Source of the DNA: Burkholderiaceae bacterium | GTDB lineage: Bacteria > Pseudomonadota > Gammaproteobacteria > Burkholderiales > Burkholderiaceae_C | DNA: 64,000 bases | Assembly: GCA_023954035.1 (NCBI GenBank) | Contig: JAMLIT010000004.1 | Coordinates: 1 to 64,000 of the forward strand | Reading direction: 5' to 3' | Shown here: piece after piece, positions 1 to 8,434 of the stretch | How the letters are laid out: every line of letters starts with the position of its first letter | Position numbering within the stretch: position 1 is the first letter of the stretch | Program-made: the position numbers and the translations under genes | The notes under the pieces: generated by a model | The model's input: only the letters and a program-made list of their open reading frames with translations | Databases searched by the model: none | Told to the model about the DNA's origin: nothing

Positions 1-47
1 ACTGACCGCAATTAGTTCTAAGCCAGGAGCTGCCCCAATTTTTTCTG

Positions 48-929
48 CTATTCGGTGGGCGCGGGGACGACGCCGAAGCGTGGGCCCAGACTTTGTTCCA
101 AGCCGAACTCCACCAGGATGGCGCGCAGGCGCTCGGCGGCGCTGCGCTTTCGCTGGCCGGTGTAGCGGGCAATGATGAGTTCGTTTTTCATGCTGTGTTC
201 CCAGCCCACCAGCTCGGTGACCGTGACCTGGTAGCCCCTGGATTCCAGGTACAGGCAGCGCAGCACGTTGGTGATCTGGCTGCCCAACTCGCGCGTGTGC
301 AGCGGATGGCGCCACAACTCCGCGAGCGGCGTGCGCGCCAGTTGCAGCGCCTTGCCGGCGCGCAGGCACGCGGCCACTTCTGCCTGACAGCAGGGCACGA
401 TCACCATGGCGCGCGCACGCTTTTGCAGCCCGAACGCAATGGCGTCGTCGGTGGCGGTGTCACAGGCGTGCAAGGCAGTGACGATGTCGATGCGCTCGGG
501 CAGTTCGGCAGCGTCGGCCGATTCAGCCACCGAGAGGTTGAGAAACGCCATGCGGTCGAAACCCAGGCGCTTTGCAAGCTGGCGCGATTTGTCCACCAGG
601 TCAGCGCGGGTTTCAATGCCGTAGATCTGCCCGCGCCCCAGCGCCTTGAAGTACAGGTCATAGAGGATGAAGCCGAGATACGATTTGCCCGCACCGTGGT
701 CGGCCAATGAAGGCGCATGACCGCCGGCCGCTGACTCTTCGAGCAGCGGCTCGATGAACCGGAACAAATGGCTGACCTGCTTGAGCTTGCGGCGCGAATC
801 CTGGTTCAGGCGGCCGTCCCGGGTCAGTATATGGAGTTCCTTGAGCAGTTCCACCGACTGTCCGGGCCTCAGTTCAGGCAGGTCGGCCACTGTACTGTCA
901 GGTCCTTTCTCTGCCTTGCGCGCTTTCAT
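48..929 (-). CDS. SAM-dependent methyltransferase-like protein (Methyltransf_32 type)
   Basis: A 293-residue protein with a Rossmann-type methyltransferase core. A glycine-containing motif I (ADHGAGKSYLGF) lies near residue 75, and an acidic segment (IYGIETRADLV) that would bind the SAM ribose follows. HACDTATDDAIAFG occupies the motif IV region, and a CC pair (VIVPCCQAE) comes shortly after. This arrangement recalls the Methyltransf_32 family (GSTCD-like), whose substrates are mostly unknown. The start codon overlaps the stop of the DUF1415 gene by 4 nt (ATGA), so the two are probably co-translated. I am confident of the fold class but not of the substrate. Confidence 0.75.
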   Translation of the reverse strand: MKARKAEKGPDSTVADLPELRPGQSVELLKELHILTRDGRLNQDSRRKLKQVSHLFRFIEPLLEESAAGGHAPSLADHGAGKSYLGFILYDLYFKALGRGQIYGIETRADLVDKSRQLAKRLGFDRMAFLNLSVAESADAAELPERIDIVTALHACDTATDDAIAFGLQKRARAMVIVPCCQAEVAACLRAGKALQLARTPLAELWRHPLHTRELGSQITNVLRCLYLESRGYQVTVTELVGWEHSMKNELIIARYTGQRKRSAAERLRAILVEFGLEQSLGPRFGVVPAPTE

Positions 930-1549
930 ACGCCTTCGCCCTCACCCACTGGAGAACGCTGGGCACCCACACCCAATGCAGTCCAGCCGTCCATGCCCAG
1001 TTCTTCAAGCTGCTCCACGTTGCGCTCGAAAATCGCTTCGGCCTGCGGAAAAGCTTCGACAGCCCGATCGATGCTGTCTTCGCGCAGCAGATGCAGCGTG
1101 GGATACGGTGCGCGGTTGGTGCAGTTGCTGACATCGTCCTCTGCGGTTCCAGCAAAACGAAACTGCGGGTGGAAACTGGCGATCTGCAAGACTCCGGCGA
1201 GGTCCAGCGAGCTGAGGAGGGATTCGCACTCGTCCAGAAAATCATTGAAATCCAGGAAATCCGCGAAGCTGTTGGGGAGCATCAGCAAGCTGGTATCACG
1301 CTCCTGTGCAGGTAATCCAGCAAGCGCAAGCAGTTCTGACTCGAGCACGGCCAACACCTCCTCGGCACTGCGCGCGCGGCACACCACGTAATGGATTTGC
1401 TGCTTGCTGTGCACGCCCTTGGCAAACGGACACAAATTCAGCCCGATCACTGCACGCTCAAGCCAGCGTACGGTGTCTTGCACGACACCGGCATCGGCCT
1501 CTCTGCCAAAGGAAGAAGCACCCGCAGGCGGACGGAGAGGCGAAGTCAT
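926..1549 (-). CDS. DUF1415 family protein
   Basis: About 207 residues. It contains NLCPFAKGV near residue 40 with a conserved Cys, then LDECESLL, QIASFHPQFRFAG and NRAPYPTLHLLRE, which together are the signature of the DUF1415 family, cytosolic proteins of unknown function common in proteobacteria. I chose the ATG at 1549 because the only upstream alternative is a TTG at 1573 giving a Cys/Pro-rich extension; no strong ribosome binding site favours either. The stop overlaps the following methyltransferase gene by 4 nt. There are no membrane segments or signal peptide. Confidence 0.75.
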   Translation of the reverse strand: MTSPLRPPAGASSFGREADAGVVQDTVRWLERAVIGLNLCPFAKGVHSKQQIHYVVCRARSAEEVLAVLESELLALAGLPAQERDTSLLMLPNSFADFLDFNDFLDECESLLSSLDLAGVLQIASFHPQFRFAGTAEDDVSNCTNRAPYPTLHLLREDSIDRAVEAFPQAEAIFERNVEQLEELGMDGWTALGVGAQRSPVGEGEGV

Positions 1550-1637
1550 GGGCGGGCACCGGGTGGCAGACAAAGGACGATTTTATCGGTCACCCTGGGT
1601 CAGACAGCATGCAGCCCAAGCCGGCTGGCGCGCCCAT

Positions 1638-2867
1638 TCAGTTGGCGGGGCGCTCGAGCCGCTCCAGAGCAGCGATATCGAGCTGCGAGGCCACGCTGCG
1701 CAGCGCAGCAATATCCATGTTGTCCGCAGAAATGCTGATCAAAACGCCGTTCTTCAGCGCCATCTTGCGCTCTGCTGAGCTGCCGTCCTTGGCGTAGCTC
1801 TCGTGCAGGGTGCGTCCGCCTTCCTGCCAGGTTTTCTCGGCATGGTGCTGGTCTTCCTTTTCGCCCTGGGCCATGCTGAAAGCGGCTGCCGCCATGGCGC
1901 CCAGGCCACCCAGATCCATGATCTCCACATGCACCTTGCGCTCGCCACTTCCATAGTCTGCGCTGGCCTGGCTGGTGGGCAGGCCCAGCGCAGCGCCGTC
2001 CTGCACTTCAAAGCCGGTGCGCGCCAGGCCACCGAGCTGCTCCGGCAGGGCCGCCTTGAGCGTTTGCGCGCCCAGGGCCTTGCCGCCTCCCAACATGCTG
2101 GCTGCGGCTGCGGTGGCGTCGCGCGTAGCGGCGGCCATCGCTGCAGGGTCTTTCTGCGCGCTGGCCTTCTCCATGCTGCGCGCGGCCTCTTCCATCTTGC
2201 GCTGCATGGCCGCAATGCCCGCCCCATCGATGGTGACCTCACCGCCCGGCGTGCGCACCGAGACGGTGGGCGTATCACCGGAAGCCCAGGGACCGACACC
2301 GCGCGGCATGAAGAGCGCATTGATGGCGCCCACGATCAGGCCCAGCACAATGGCGGCGACGATCACCACCGCGGTGTAGGCCACCGACTTCTCGCGCGCA
2401 CTTTTCATCAGAATCGGCAGGCCGGCGTAGAGCAGGTAGATAGAGTAGAGGCCCGTGAGCAGGCTCAGCATGGCGAGCATGGGAAGCAGTGCAAACACGC
2501 CCCCCAGCATGGCCGAGGTGCTGGCGTAAACCGCCACCTTGAGCGCTTGCAGCCGGTTGCTCACCCCACCAAAGCGGGGCGCAAGCAAGTCGATGATGAC
2601 CGCCAGCACATACACGCCCACCAGGCTCAGCACGTACGACACCACCATGTTGACCAGGCCCCAAAGGAAGGGAACGCGCATGGACACACCAAACATCCCC
2701 ATGCCAATGACCGACATGCCAATGAAACCGCACACTGCGGGAATGGCGGCCAGAATCATGAGGTAGCCGGTGTAGAGGCTGGCGGTATCGGTCTGTTCGG
2801 TATCAATCACCTCCCAGGTCGGCCGGGGCGATAGCAAGATGGATTTGGCGCGTTCGACGATGCTCAT
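1638..2867 (-). CDS. YIP1 family integral membrane protein
   Basis: A 409-residue protein. The N-terminal MSIVERAKSILLSPRPTWEVI is the usual start of bacterial Yip1-domain proteins. About five hydrophobic segments follow (roughly residues 30-215), and the C-terminal half is soluble and rich in Ala, Met and Glu. The ATG at 2867 has a good ribosome binding site (AGGGAGGAACC), which decides the start over an upstream ATG-containing extension. The family is not biochemically defined in bacteria; the soluble C-terminal half has no recognisable domain. It appears to be transcribed alone, with a 178-nt gap separating it from pyrC' upstream. Confidence 0.75.
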   Translation of the reverse strand: MSIVERAKSILLSPRPTWEVIDTEQTDTASLYTGYLMILAAIPAVCGFIGMSVIGMGMFGVSMRVPFLWGLVNMVVSYVLSLVGVYVLAVIIDLLAPRFGGVSNRLQALKVAVYASTSAMLGGVFALLPMLAMLSLLTGLYSIYLLYAGLPILMKSAREKSVAYTAVVIVAAIVLGLIVGAINALFMPRGVGPWASGDTPTVSVRTPGGEVTIDGAGIAAMQRKMEEAARSMEKASAQKDPAAMAAATRDATAAAASMLGGGKALGAQTLKAALPEQLGGLARTGFEVQDGAALGLPTSQASADYGSGERKVHVEIMDLGGLGAMAAAAFSMAQGEKEDQHHAEKTWQEGGRTLHESYAKDGSSAERKMALKNGVLISISADNMDIAALRSVASQLDIAALERLERPAN

Positions 2868-2888
2868 GGTTCCTCCCTGTCGGAATAG

Positions 2889-2905
2889 ACCCGCAGACTG
2901 CGGGC
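2889..2905. other. Short perfect inverted repeat upstream of the YIP1 gene
   Basis: CCCGCAG and CTGCGGG flank a single A, 22 nt upstream of the YIP1 start codon. There is no T-run, so it is not a terminator. It could fold in the 5' untranslated region or act as a dyad operator. No regulator can be assigned. Confidence 0.3.
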
Positions 2906-3045
2906 CGGCGAAAGGGCGAACCATAAGCGCGGACTGCCTGCGGGGCAAGGGCTGGCGCAGAATGCGCCGCGCAAGCGTGCAATATGTCCGCTTCAGGCAC
3001 TGCCGCCCACCGTCCGGCCGGCCTAGGTCTCCAGGACTCTGGCGG

Positions 3046-4341
3046 TCAATCGCGTTCGAAGGCGACTTGTCCGCCTACCAGCGTCAAGCGCACCTGACCG
3101 GGAAGTTCGTAGCCGCCAAAGGGCGTGTGCTTGCCCTGGCTGCACAGCGTGCCTGGCGCCACCGTCCAATGGGCCCGCGGATCGGCGATGCACACATCGC
3201 CCACGCCACCCTCCACCAGCTTGCCAACGCTGGCGGACAAGGTTCCGAGCGCCCCGCCGAGCACCCGCGCCGGCTCGCAGGTCACCACGCCGAGTGCGCG
3301 CGCCAGCGGCACGCCAGCGTCCTGGGACCATTTCAATGCGAGGCTGAGCAGCAGCTCCAGGCCCGTGGCGCCGGGCTCGGCCTCGGCAAAGGGCAAGGTT
3401 TTGGCATCTTCGTCCACCGGGTTGTGGTCCGAGACCAGCGCGTCGATGGTTCCGTCCAGAAGCCCCGCCGCCAGCGCGTCGCGATCGCGCTGCTGGCGCA
3501 AGGGTGGCGCGAGGCGCGCGCGGCTGTCGAAGAAGCCGATGTCGTTTTCTGTCAGGTGCAGGCTGTTGGCACTGATGTCGCAGGTGACGGCCAAGCCTTC
3601 TTGCTTGGCGCGGCGCACCAGTTCCACGCCGGCCGCGCTGCTGATGCGGCACAGGTGCACACGCGCCTGCGTGCCGCGCAGCAGCTCGAAGATGGTGTGC
3701 ATGGCAATGGTTTCGGCGGCCACAGGAATGCCGACCAGGCCCAGTCGCGTAGCCAACGCCCCACTGGCGGCCACGCCCTTGCCCAGGCTCAGATCCTGTG
3801 GGCGCAGCCAGACCGTGTAGCCAAAGGTGGCGGCGTACTGCAGCGCGCGCTGCAGCACCTGGTTGCTTGCCAGCGCCACCTCGGCCTGACCGAAGCCCAC
3901 GCAGCCCGATTCGGTCAGCTCGGCCATTTCTGTCAACACTTCGCCGGCCAGGCCCCGGGTCAGGGCGCCCAGGGGAAACAGGCGCGCCTGGTGGAGTTTC
4001 TCGGCGCGGAACTTGAGCATTTCGACGAGGCCCGGCTCGTCAAGTACCGGGTCGGTATCGGGCGGGCAGACCAGACTCGTGATGCCACCCGCCACTGCCG
4101 CCGCCATCTCGGATTCGAGCATGCCCTCGTGTTCGTGCCCCGGCTCGCGCAGGCGGGCAGCGAGATCCACCAGACCCGGCAACACCAGGCAGCCGGCGGC
4201 GTCAATGCGCCGCGCTGGCGCGAAGTCGGCCGGCGCGCGACCCAGGCCGACGATGCGCCCTGCCGCCAGGGCGACGTCGCAGGTCTGGTCGAACCCGCTG
4301 GCGGGGTCGAGCACCCGGCCGTTCTGGATGAGGATCTTCAT
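3046..4341 (-). CDS. pyrC': Non-catalytic dihydroorotase-like protein (PyrC')
   Basis: A 431-residue amidohydrolase-fold protein of the dihydroorotase family (NGRVLDP start, CLVLPGLVDL, LREPGHEHEGMLESE). The metal-binding HxH of active dihydroorotases, expected in 'VDLHVHLREPG', is here VDLAARLREPG, so H61 is Ala and H63 is Arg. The later histidine of the HVSTA-type motif is also lost (CRISSAAG). The distal SDHNPVDEDAKTLPF segment is kept. In Pseudomonas an equivalent inactive PyrC' sits beside PyrB and is needed structurally for the dodecameric aspartate transcarbamoylase. The adjacent pyrB and the lost ligands argue for the same role here, so the active dihydroorotase should be encoded elsewhere. 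Confidence 0.85.
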   Translation of the reverse strand: MKILIQNGRVLDPASGFDQTCDVALAAGRIVGLGRAPADFAPARRIDAAGCLVLPGLVDLAARLREPGHEHEGMLESEMAAAVAGGITSLVCPPDTDPVLDEPGLVEMLKFRAEKLHQARLFPLGALTRGLAGEVLTEMAELTESGCVGFGQAEVALASNQVLQRALQYAATFGYTVWLRPQDLSLGKGVAASGALATRLGLVGIPVAAETIAMHTIFELLRGTQARVHLCRISSAAGVELVRRAKQEGLAVTCDISANSLHLTENDIGFFDSRARLAPPLRQQRDRDALAAGLLDGTIDALVSDHNPVDEDAKTLPFAEAEPGATGLELLLSLALKWSQDAGVPLARALGVVTCEPARVLGGALGTLSASVGKLVEGGVGDVCIADPRAHWTVAPGTLCSQGKHTPFGGYELPGQVRLTLVGGQVAFERD

Positions 4342-4396
4342 AATTTGATGCCAAATTGGCCGCTACCGCTTGCTCAGTAAGCGATAGCAGCTATCA
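4342..4396 (-). repeat. Dispersed palindromic repeat, copy a
   Basis: On the minus strand it reads ATAGCTGCTATCGCTT, spacer ACTGAGC, then AAGCGGTAGCGGCCAATTT. It is a slightly diverged member of the repeat family described at 21946, 36581, 50831 and 52353. It fills most of the gap between pyrB and pyrC', so it would be transcribed within the operon and could form a stem in the mRNA just before the pyrC' start. Confidence 0.6.
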
Positions 4397-4413
4397 ACAT
4401 GATAGTGTTCTTT

Positions 4414-5376
4414 CTAGGCCGTATTTCCAGCGATGATGGACATCACGGCCATGCGCACGGCAATGCCAAAGCCCACCTGCGGCAGGATCACGCTTTGCGG
4501 ACCGTCCACCACGGCGGAATGGATCTCGACGCCGCGATTGATCGGCCCCGGGTGCATGACGATGGCGTCCGGCTTGGCCAGCCGCATGCGCTCGGGCGTG
4601 ACGCCAAAACTCTTGAAATACTCCTGGCTGGACGGTAGCAGCGCGCCGCTCATGCGTTCGTTCTGCAGTCGCAGGGTGATGACCACGTCGGCATCCTTGA
4701 GCCCTTCTTCCAGGGTGTGGCAGACGCGCACGCCCATGGGCGCCATGTCTGCAGGCACCAGAGTACGTGGGCCCACAACCCGCACCTCGGCGCAGCCGAG
4801 CGTGGTCAGGCCATGGATATCCGAGCGAGCCACGCGCGAGTGCAGCACGTCGCCGACGATGGCGACGGTAAGATTGGAAAAATCCTTCTTGAAATGCCGG
4901 ATCGTCAGCATGTCGAGCAGGCCCTGCGTGGGGTGCGAATGGCGCCCATCACCGGCATTGATCACATGCACATGCGGCGCCACATGCTGGGCGATCAAAT
5001 AGGGCGCGCCCGATTCGCTGTGCCGCACCACAAACAGGTCCGCCGCCATGGCCGAAAGATTGGCGATCGTGTCGAGCAAGGATTCGCCCTTGCTGGCTGA
5101 GGAACGCGCAATGTCGAGATTGAACACGTCGGCCGACAGGCGCTTGGCGGCAATCTCGAACGTGGTGCGGGTGCGCGTGCTGTTCTCGAAAAACAGGTTG
5201 AAAACGCTCTTTCCGCGCAACAGCGGTACCTTTTTGACTTCACGATCGTTGACCGAGACAAAGGTTGCGGCCGTGTCAAGAATGTGCGTGACGATGTCGC
5301 GCGGCAAACCCTCGACGGAGAGCAGATGCACCAGTTCGCCGTTGCGGTTGAGTTGGGGATTGCGCTGGTTCAGCAC
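4414..5376 (-). CDS. pyrB: Aspartate carbamoyltransferase catalytic subunit
   Basis: A 320-residue protein that condenses carbamoyl phosphate with aspartate in the second step of pyrimidine synthesis. The carbamoyl-phosphate site [13 protein letters not shown] lies near residue 60. [15 protein letters not shown]-like and [18 protein letters not shown] segments, and a C-terminal [12 protein letters not shown] aspartate-binding segment, are all present. Length matches the family. There is no pyrI regulatory chain; the neighbouring inactive PyrC' is the expected partner instead. The start overlaps the end of pyrR by 7 nt, so translation is coupled. Confidence 0.97.
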   Translation of the reverse strand: MLNQRNPQLNRNGELVHLLSVEGLPRDIVTHILDTAATFVSVNDREVKKVPLLRGKSVFNLFFENSTRTRTTFEIAAKRLSADVFNLDIARSSASKGESLLDTIANLSAMAADLFVVRHSESGAPYLIAQHVAPHVHVINAGDGRHSHPTQGLLDMLTIRHFKKDFSNLTVAIVGDVLHSRVARSDIHGLTTLGCAEVRVVGPRTLVPADMAPMGVRVCHTLEEGLKDADVVITLRLQNERMSGALLPSSQEYFKSFGVTPERMRLAKPDAIVMHPGPINRGVEIHSAVVDGPQSVILPQVGFGIAVRMAVMSIIAGNTA

Positions 5377-5906
5377 GGCTCGGCCTCCCGCAGTTCGAAC
5401 ACGAATCCGCCGGCTTCCCCTTGCGCCAGGGCCAGAGCCTGTGATGGCGGCAGCGTGACGCGTGCTGCGGCGAAGTCCGCCTGCACAGGCAGTTCGCGCC
5501 CGCCCCGGTCCACCAGTACGGCCAGCCGCACCCGCGCCGGCCTTCCGTAGTCGTACAACTCGTTGAGCACGGCGCGCACGGTGCGGCCGGTGTACAGCAC
5601 ATCGTCCAGCAGCAGGATGTCGGCTCCGTTGACATCAAAGGGCAGGCGCGTCTGAGTGCTGACGGCCAAGCCGCGCTGGGCGAAGTCGTCGCGGTGCATG
5701 CTCGACGAGAGAATACCGGCGTCGCCTGCGAGGCCGAGATCGCGCTGCAGGCGTTCGGCCAGCCAGGCGCCCCCCGAGGCAATACCGGCCAGTTGTGTAT
5801 CGGAGCGGCGAAGGGTCCGCACTCCATCGACAAGCGCCAGGTAGAGTGCCTCGGCATCGAGCGGCAGTTCGCCCGGCGGAGCGTCGCTTGCAGAACGGGT
5901 GGTCAT
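5370..5906 (-). CDS. pyrR: PyrR: pyrimidine operon regulator / uracil phosphoribosyltransferase
   Basis: About 178 residues with the phosphoribosyltransferase fold. The PRPP loop [22 protein letters not shown] and the downstream [16 protein letters not shown] are typical of PyrR. In Gram-positives PyrR binds mRNA; in proteobacteria the regulatory role is less certain, and uracil salvage (uracil plus PRPP giving UMP) is the activity best supported by the motif. The ATG at 5906 overlaps the ruvX stop by 4 nt (ATGA), and a GAGGA lies about 9 nt upstream. An ATG 12 codons upstream exists but lies inside ruvX and is less likely. Confidence 0.93.
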   Translation of the reverse strand: MTTRSASDAPPGELPLDAEALYLALVDGVRTLRRSDTQLAGIASGGAWLAERLQRDLGLAGDAGILSSSMHRDDFAQRGLAVSTQTRLPFDVNGADILLLDDVLYTGRTVRAVLNELYDYGRPARVRLAVLVDRGGRELPVQADFAAARVTLPPSQALALAQGEAGGFVFELREAEPC

Positions 5907-6331
5907 GGGAGAGTCCTCAAAAATTGCTCCAGAATGATGCAAGCCGATGCGGCGTCGGCGTCCTTCGCGCCTTGCGACAGCGCTTCGGTCGTGCTGTAGC
6001 GCTCGTCCACCTCAAACACCGGCAAGTGAAACCGCCCATGCAATTGCCGGGCAAAGCGCTGGGCACGGCGCGTGTTCTCGTGGCTCGCGCCGTCTGGGTG
6101 GTAGGGCACGCCAACCACCAGCGCGTCGGGCTGCCATTCGCGAATGCGCTCGGCCACTGCGGCAAACCGGGCTTCGCCTTCGGCGCGCAGCGTAGGCTGT
6201 GGACTGGCGCTGCGCAGCATCCGCGTGCCGATGGCCACCCCGGTGCGCTTGAGACCAAAATCGAAAGCCAGAAAACTCTGGCAATGGGAGGGAACCGCCG
6301 GCGCCTCTGCGCGTGCGCTTCCCTGCGTCAT
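5903..6331 (-). CDS. ruvX: RuvX/YqgF putative pre-16S rRNA nuclease / Holliday junction resolvase
   Basis: 142 residues with an RNase H-like fold. The N-terminal FLAFDFGLKRTGVAIG carries the first catalytic Asp, VVGVPYHPDG follows, then VFEVDERYSTTEA, and the C-terminal KDADAASACIILEQFL carries the last acidic residue. The family (YqgF/RuvX) processes the 5' end of 16S rRNA in E. coli and has also been proposed as a resolvase. It overlaps algH upstream and pyrR downstream by 4 nt each, inside the algH-ruvX-pyrR-pyrB-pyrC' operon. Confidence 0.92.
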   Translation of the reverse strand: MTQGSARAEAPAVPSHCQSFLAFDFGLKRTGVAIGTRMLRSASPQPTLRAEGEARFAAVAERIREWQPDALVVGVPYHPDGASHENTRRAQRFARQLHGRFHLPVFEVDERYSTTEALSQGAKDADAASACIILEQFLRTLP

Positions 6332-6921
6332 GCGCGCCCGGCCCCAGGGGCGAGTCGCCAGGCTTCGAGCCCCAGCAAACCCAGGGCGCTGTCGTAGCGC
6401 GAGTCCACCGGGGTATCAAAAATGACGGCCAGATCGGCCCCGACACTGAGCCAGCTGTTCTCGGCCATTTCCGATTCCAGTTGCCCCTCGCCCCAGGAGG
6501 AGTAGCCCAGCGTCACCAGCACGCGGCGCGGGCCGGCGCCGGTGGCGAGCGCCTCCAGTACGTCCTTGGAGGTCGTCATCTCCAGTCCGCCGGGAATCAC
6601 CATGGTGGACGCATAGGCGGGCTCGTCGTCGGATTCGAGCTGCACTCGTTCGTGCAAGACGAAACCGCGCTCGGTCTGCACCGGTCCGCCAAGAAACACC
6701 GGCGCGCCCTGCAGATCGCTGCGCCCAAGCGAAAGCTCAACCTTCTCGAACAAGCCATCGAGCTTGATGTCGGTCGGCTTATTGATGATCAAACCGAGCG
6801 CGCCGCGCTCGCTGTGCTCACAAACGTAAACCACGCTGCGCGCAAACGCAGCGTCCTGCATGCCAGGCATGGCAATCAGGAAGTGGTTCGTGAGGTTCAT
6901 CGGCGCAAAATCGGCAGACAT
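6328..6921 (-). CDS. algH: YqgE/AlgH family protein
   Basis: 197 residues from the ATG at 6921. MNLTNHFLIAMPGMQDAAFARSV is the classic UPF0301 start, followed by YVCEHSERGALGLIINKP and VFLGGPVQTERGFVLHE. The biochemical role is unknown; it was named for an effect on alginate in Pseudomonas, and it nearly always precedes ruvX. An internal ATG at 6900 (MNLTNHF) is equally possible as the start. It is the first gene of the pyrimidine operon, and its start is only 21 nt from the divergent photolyase gene, so both promoters must lie inside or very near each other's 5' ends. Confidence 0.9.
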   Translation of the reverse strand: MSADFAPMNLTNHFLIAMPGMQDAAFARSVVYVCEHSERGALGLIINKPTDIKLDGLFEKVELSLGRSDLQGAPVFLGGPVQTERGFVLHERVQLESDDEPAYASTMVIPGGLEMTTSKDVLEALATGAGPRRVLVTLGYSSWGEGQLESEMAENSWLSVGADLAVIFDTPVDSRYDSALGLLGLEAWRLAPGAGRA

Positions 6922-6942
6922 CGGATTGATTTTACGTTCAAC

Positions 6943-8424
6943 ATGCCTGCTCCCTTCTCTCGCGGATTGGTCTGGTTCCGGCGCGATCTGCGTACACACG
7001 ACCACCCCGCCCTGCACCATGCCCTGCGCGACTGCGCCCAGGTGCACTGCGTTTTCGTATTTGACCAGGACATCCTCGCACCGCTGCCGCGCGCCGATCG
7101 GCGCGTGCAATTCATTCGCGACAGTTTGCTGGAACTTGACCTTGGCTTGCGAGCCCTGGCGAAGGACGCCGGTGTCGGCCTGATCGTGCTGCACGCAAGC
7201 GCGCGGACCGCAGTGCCCGAACTGGCCGAAAAATTGGACGTCCAGGCGGTGTTTGCCGGCAGGGACGACGAGCCATCGGCGCTGGAGCGCGATGCCCAGG
7301 TGCGCACGGCACTTGCCCGACGAGGGCGCGAGCTGCATCTCTTCAAGGACCACGCGGTGTTCGAGCCCTCGGAGCTGCTGACACAGGCGGGAACAACCTA
7401 CACGGTGTTCACACCCTACAAGAAGGCCTGGTTGCGAAAAATCGATGACAGCTTCCTCTCTCCATACAACGTCGCCAGCGGCGTGGGACGTCTCGCGCCA
7501 CGCACTGCCGGGTTGCCCTCTGGGGTTCCTACGCTCGCGGCGATCGGATTTGGCGCCAGCGAGGGCCTGTCTTTGAAGCTCCCGCCTGGAAGCTCAGGGG
7601 GTCGGGCGCTTTGGCAAGACTTTGGCAAACGCATCGACGGCTATGACCACGCGCGCAATTTTCCGGCCGTGAAAGGACCAAGCTATCTGGGCATGCACCT
7701 GCGTTTTGGCACGCTCTCTGTCCGCGAACTCGCGCGCGACGCCTACCAGCGCATGGAGGCAGGCAGCGCCGGTGCCGCCACCTGGCTTTCGGAACTGATC
7801 TGGCGCGACTTCTACCTGCAGCTGATGGCGCATTTTCCCCATGCCATGGAACGCAGTTTCAAGCCGGCTTACGACGCGATTGCCTGGGAAACTGGTCAGG
7901 AGGCCGAGATTCTCTGGTCCGCCTGGCAAACAGGGCGCACCGGCTACCCCTTGGTGGACGCGGCAATGCACCAGCTCAACACCACTGGCTACATGCACAA
8001 CCGCCTGCGCATGGTGGCAGCGAGCTTTCTGGTGAAAGACTTGGGCCTGGACTGGCGCCGAGGTGAGGCCTATTTCGCCAAGCTGCTCAACGACTATGAA
8101 TTGGCGTCCAACAACGGCGGATGGCAGTGGGCGAGTTCCAGCGGTTGCGACGCTCAGCCCTGGTTTCGCATATTCAATCCCATTACGCAAAGCCTCAAGT
8201 TCGATCCTGAGGGGCGTTTCATCCGCCGCTACCTGCCACAGCTTGCGGGCTTGAGCGAAAAACACATCCATGCGCCCTGGATTGCGCCTGCCGACGCCTT
8301 GCAGGCAGCGGGGGTGGTGCTGGGCCGGAACTACCCGCTGCCCATCGTAGACCACGCACAGGCGCGCGAACGCACGCTCGCACGCTATGCGGTGGTGAAG
8401 AATCCGGCGCGCCAGGCAAGCTGA
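6943..8424 (+). CDS. phrB: Deoxyribodipyrimidine photolyase
   Basis: 493 residues. It repairs cyclobutane pyrimidine dimers using blue light. The N-terminal GLVWFRRDLRTHDHPALHHAL is the antenna-binding Rossmann domain. The C-terminal FAD domain has WLSELIWRDFYLQLM, GYPLVDAAMHQLNTTGYMHNR and NNGGWQWASSSGCDAQPWFRIFNP, which includes the FAD and DNA-contact residues of class I CPD photolyases. The start ATG at 6943 gives the normal family length; a much longer open frame upstream runs through the opposite-strand algH gene and is not coding. It is divergent from algH and convergent with pilU. Confidence 0.95.
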   Translation: MPAPFSRGLVWFRRDLRTHDHPALHHALRDCAQVHCVFVFDQDILAPLPRADRRVQFIRDSLLELDLGLRALAKDAGVGLIVLHASARTAVPELAEKLDVQAVFAGRDDEPSALERDAQVRTALARRGRELHLFKDHAVFEPSELLTQAGTTYTVFTPYKKAWLRKIDDSFLSPYNVASGVGRLAPRTAGLPSGVPTLAAIGFGASEGLSLKLPPGSSGGRALWQDFGKRIDGYDHARNFPAVKGPSYLGMHLRFGTLSVRELARDAYQRMEAGSAGAATWLSELIWRDFYLQLMAHFPHAMERSFKPAYDAIAWETGQEAEILWSAWQTGRTGYPLVDAAMHQLNTTGYMHNRLRMVAASFLVKDLGLDWRRGEAYFAKLLNDYELASNNGGWQWASSSGCDAQPWFRIFNPITQSLKFDPEGRFIRRYLPQLAGLSEKHIHAPWIAPADALQAAGVVLGRNYPLPIVDHAQARERTLARYAVVKNPARQAS

Positions 8425-8434
8425 GCGCGGCGCG

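Noticed and set aside
6313-6942. A 210-codon upstream extension of the photolyase
   Set aside because: It lies antisense to algH and adds no family-like sequence; MPAPFSRGLVWFRRDLR is the normal start.
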